Virus record (IMG/VR): IMGVR_UViG_3300033141_001507
Location: 1-31,485 of that record
DNA from: a virus
Reading direction: 5' to 3' (one strand)
Length of the DNA: 31,485 bases
The translations under genes and the position numbers were made by a program. The notes under the pieces were generated by a model. That model was not told the origin of the DNA. It did not search any database and was given only the letters and a program-made list of their open reading frames with translations. Position 1 is the stretch's first letter. The number at the start of each line of letters is the position of its first letter. This document shows, piece after piece, positions 31,162 to 31,485 of the stretch.

Positions 31162-31485
31162 GATGCGATTCCGATCTCCGCTTTCACGCGGTCCACTAGT
31201 TTGGTGAGCTTGACAGCCGATTTGCGGCATTTGTTGATGGCGTTGGCCAGTACCTTTTGACGTGCATCCGGTAGGCTGGGCTTGAGCTGTTCTAGCTCGG
31301 CGACGAGGGCGGCTGGCTCTGCTGGCTTGCCGATGGCAGCCACGAACGCGTGCCAGTCCAGCGGGAGCCGCGCCGGCAGGTCGTAGCGATTCTTGGCCAC
31401 CCACGTGGCCCGGCGTTGGGTGTGCAGGATGCGGGCTCCTCCATCGGTGGGGTTGATGCCCTTGGCTAGGGTCTTGTCGCTGGCT
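31158..31485 (-). CDS. Sak4-like AAA ATPase, C-terminal part, cut by window edge
   Basis: The open frame continues beyond the right edge; 108 codons are visible. The segment GGARILHTQRRATWVAKNRY, then DLPARLPLDWHAFVAAIG, is typical for the end of Sak4/AAA_24-type phage ATPases that help single-strand annealing recombination. The remaining part is helical (ALVAELEQLKPSLPDARQKV, AINKCRKSAVKLTKLVDRVK). A GTG at 31400 is an internal position rather than the start, since coding-like sequence continues upstream. The Walker motifs lie outside the window, so the call rests on the C-terminal motif and the neighbouring SSB. Confidence 0.62.
   Translation of the reverse strand, partial: ASDKTLAKGINPTDGGARILHTQRRATWVAKNRYDLPARLPLDWHAFVAAIGKPAEPAALVAELEQLKPSLPDARQKVLANAINKCRKSAVKLTKLVDRVKAEIGIAS

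Overview
The window is the late-gene region of a contractile-tailed (myovirus-type) double-stranded DNA phage or prophage of the Mu-like structural lineage, plus the start of an oppositely oriented recombination/early module. GC content is high, genes are tightly packed with ATGA/GTGA/TGATG stop-start overlaps, and I see no rRNA, tRNA, CRISPR array or transposase. The lysis block carries a lipoprotein signal with lipobox and the endolysin is a single amidase, which fits a Gram-negative host. A 74-aa HTH protein of a style I associate with myxobacterial genomes hints at a Myxococcota host, but this is weak inference. No integrase, repressor cassette or attachment site is visible here.

Layout, left to right. 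100-3246 (+): three small unknown genes around a small-terminase-like HTH protein, then the large terminase. 3243-5227 (-): an inverted two-gene unit, a small HTH regulator followed by the portal protein; portal and terminase stop codons share one palindromic CTAG. 5342-10431 (+): a single ORF joining a Mu gpI-like prohead protease, a scaffold-like middle and a Mu gpT-like major capsid protein; then a decoration-like protein and neck/connector genes. 10431-20531 (+): tail terminator candidate, sheath, tube, tail assembly chaperone with a convincing -1 frameshift cassette, tape measure, hub/spike (apparently frameshifted), gp25-like wedge, baseplate J and tail protein I (carrying an inserted carbohydrate-binding-like module). 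20547-26110 (+): host-recognition proteins, including a beta-helix tail spike/fibre, a small spike-base-like protein and a protein of three tandem LamG/ConA-like lectin domains. 26112-29008 (+): lysis block with membrane proteins, a holin-like/lipoprotein composite ORF and a modular amidase endolysin, closed by a clear rho-independent terminator at 29043-29076. 29061-31485 (-): converging module read from the right edge: the C-terminal part of a Sak4-like AAA ATPase, an SSB-like protein ending in DDDIGF, a frameshifted small gene, a hypothetical protein and a papain-like cysteine peptidase candidate.

The genes make a nearly complete virion programme: packaging, head assembly by polyprotein-type maturation, contractile tail, adsorption and lysis. 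I do not see a separate MuF-type minor head protein. The most unusual points are the protease-scaffold-capsid fusion, the inverted regulator-portal unit with its own putative promoter, the insertion of extra beta modules into sheath, connector and tail protein I, and two probable single-base frameshifts (hub/spike and the small gene next to the SSB) that begin just after the same 9-mer.
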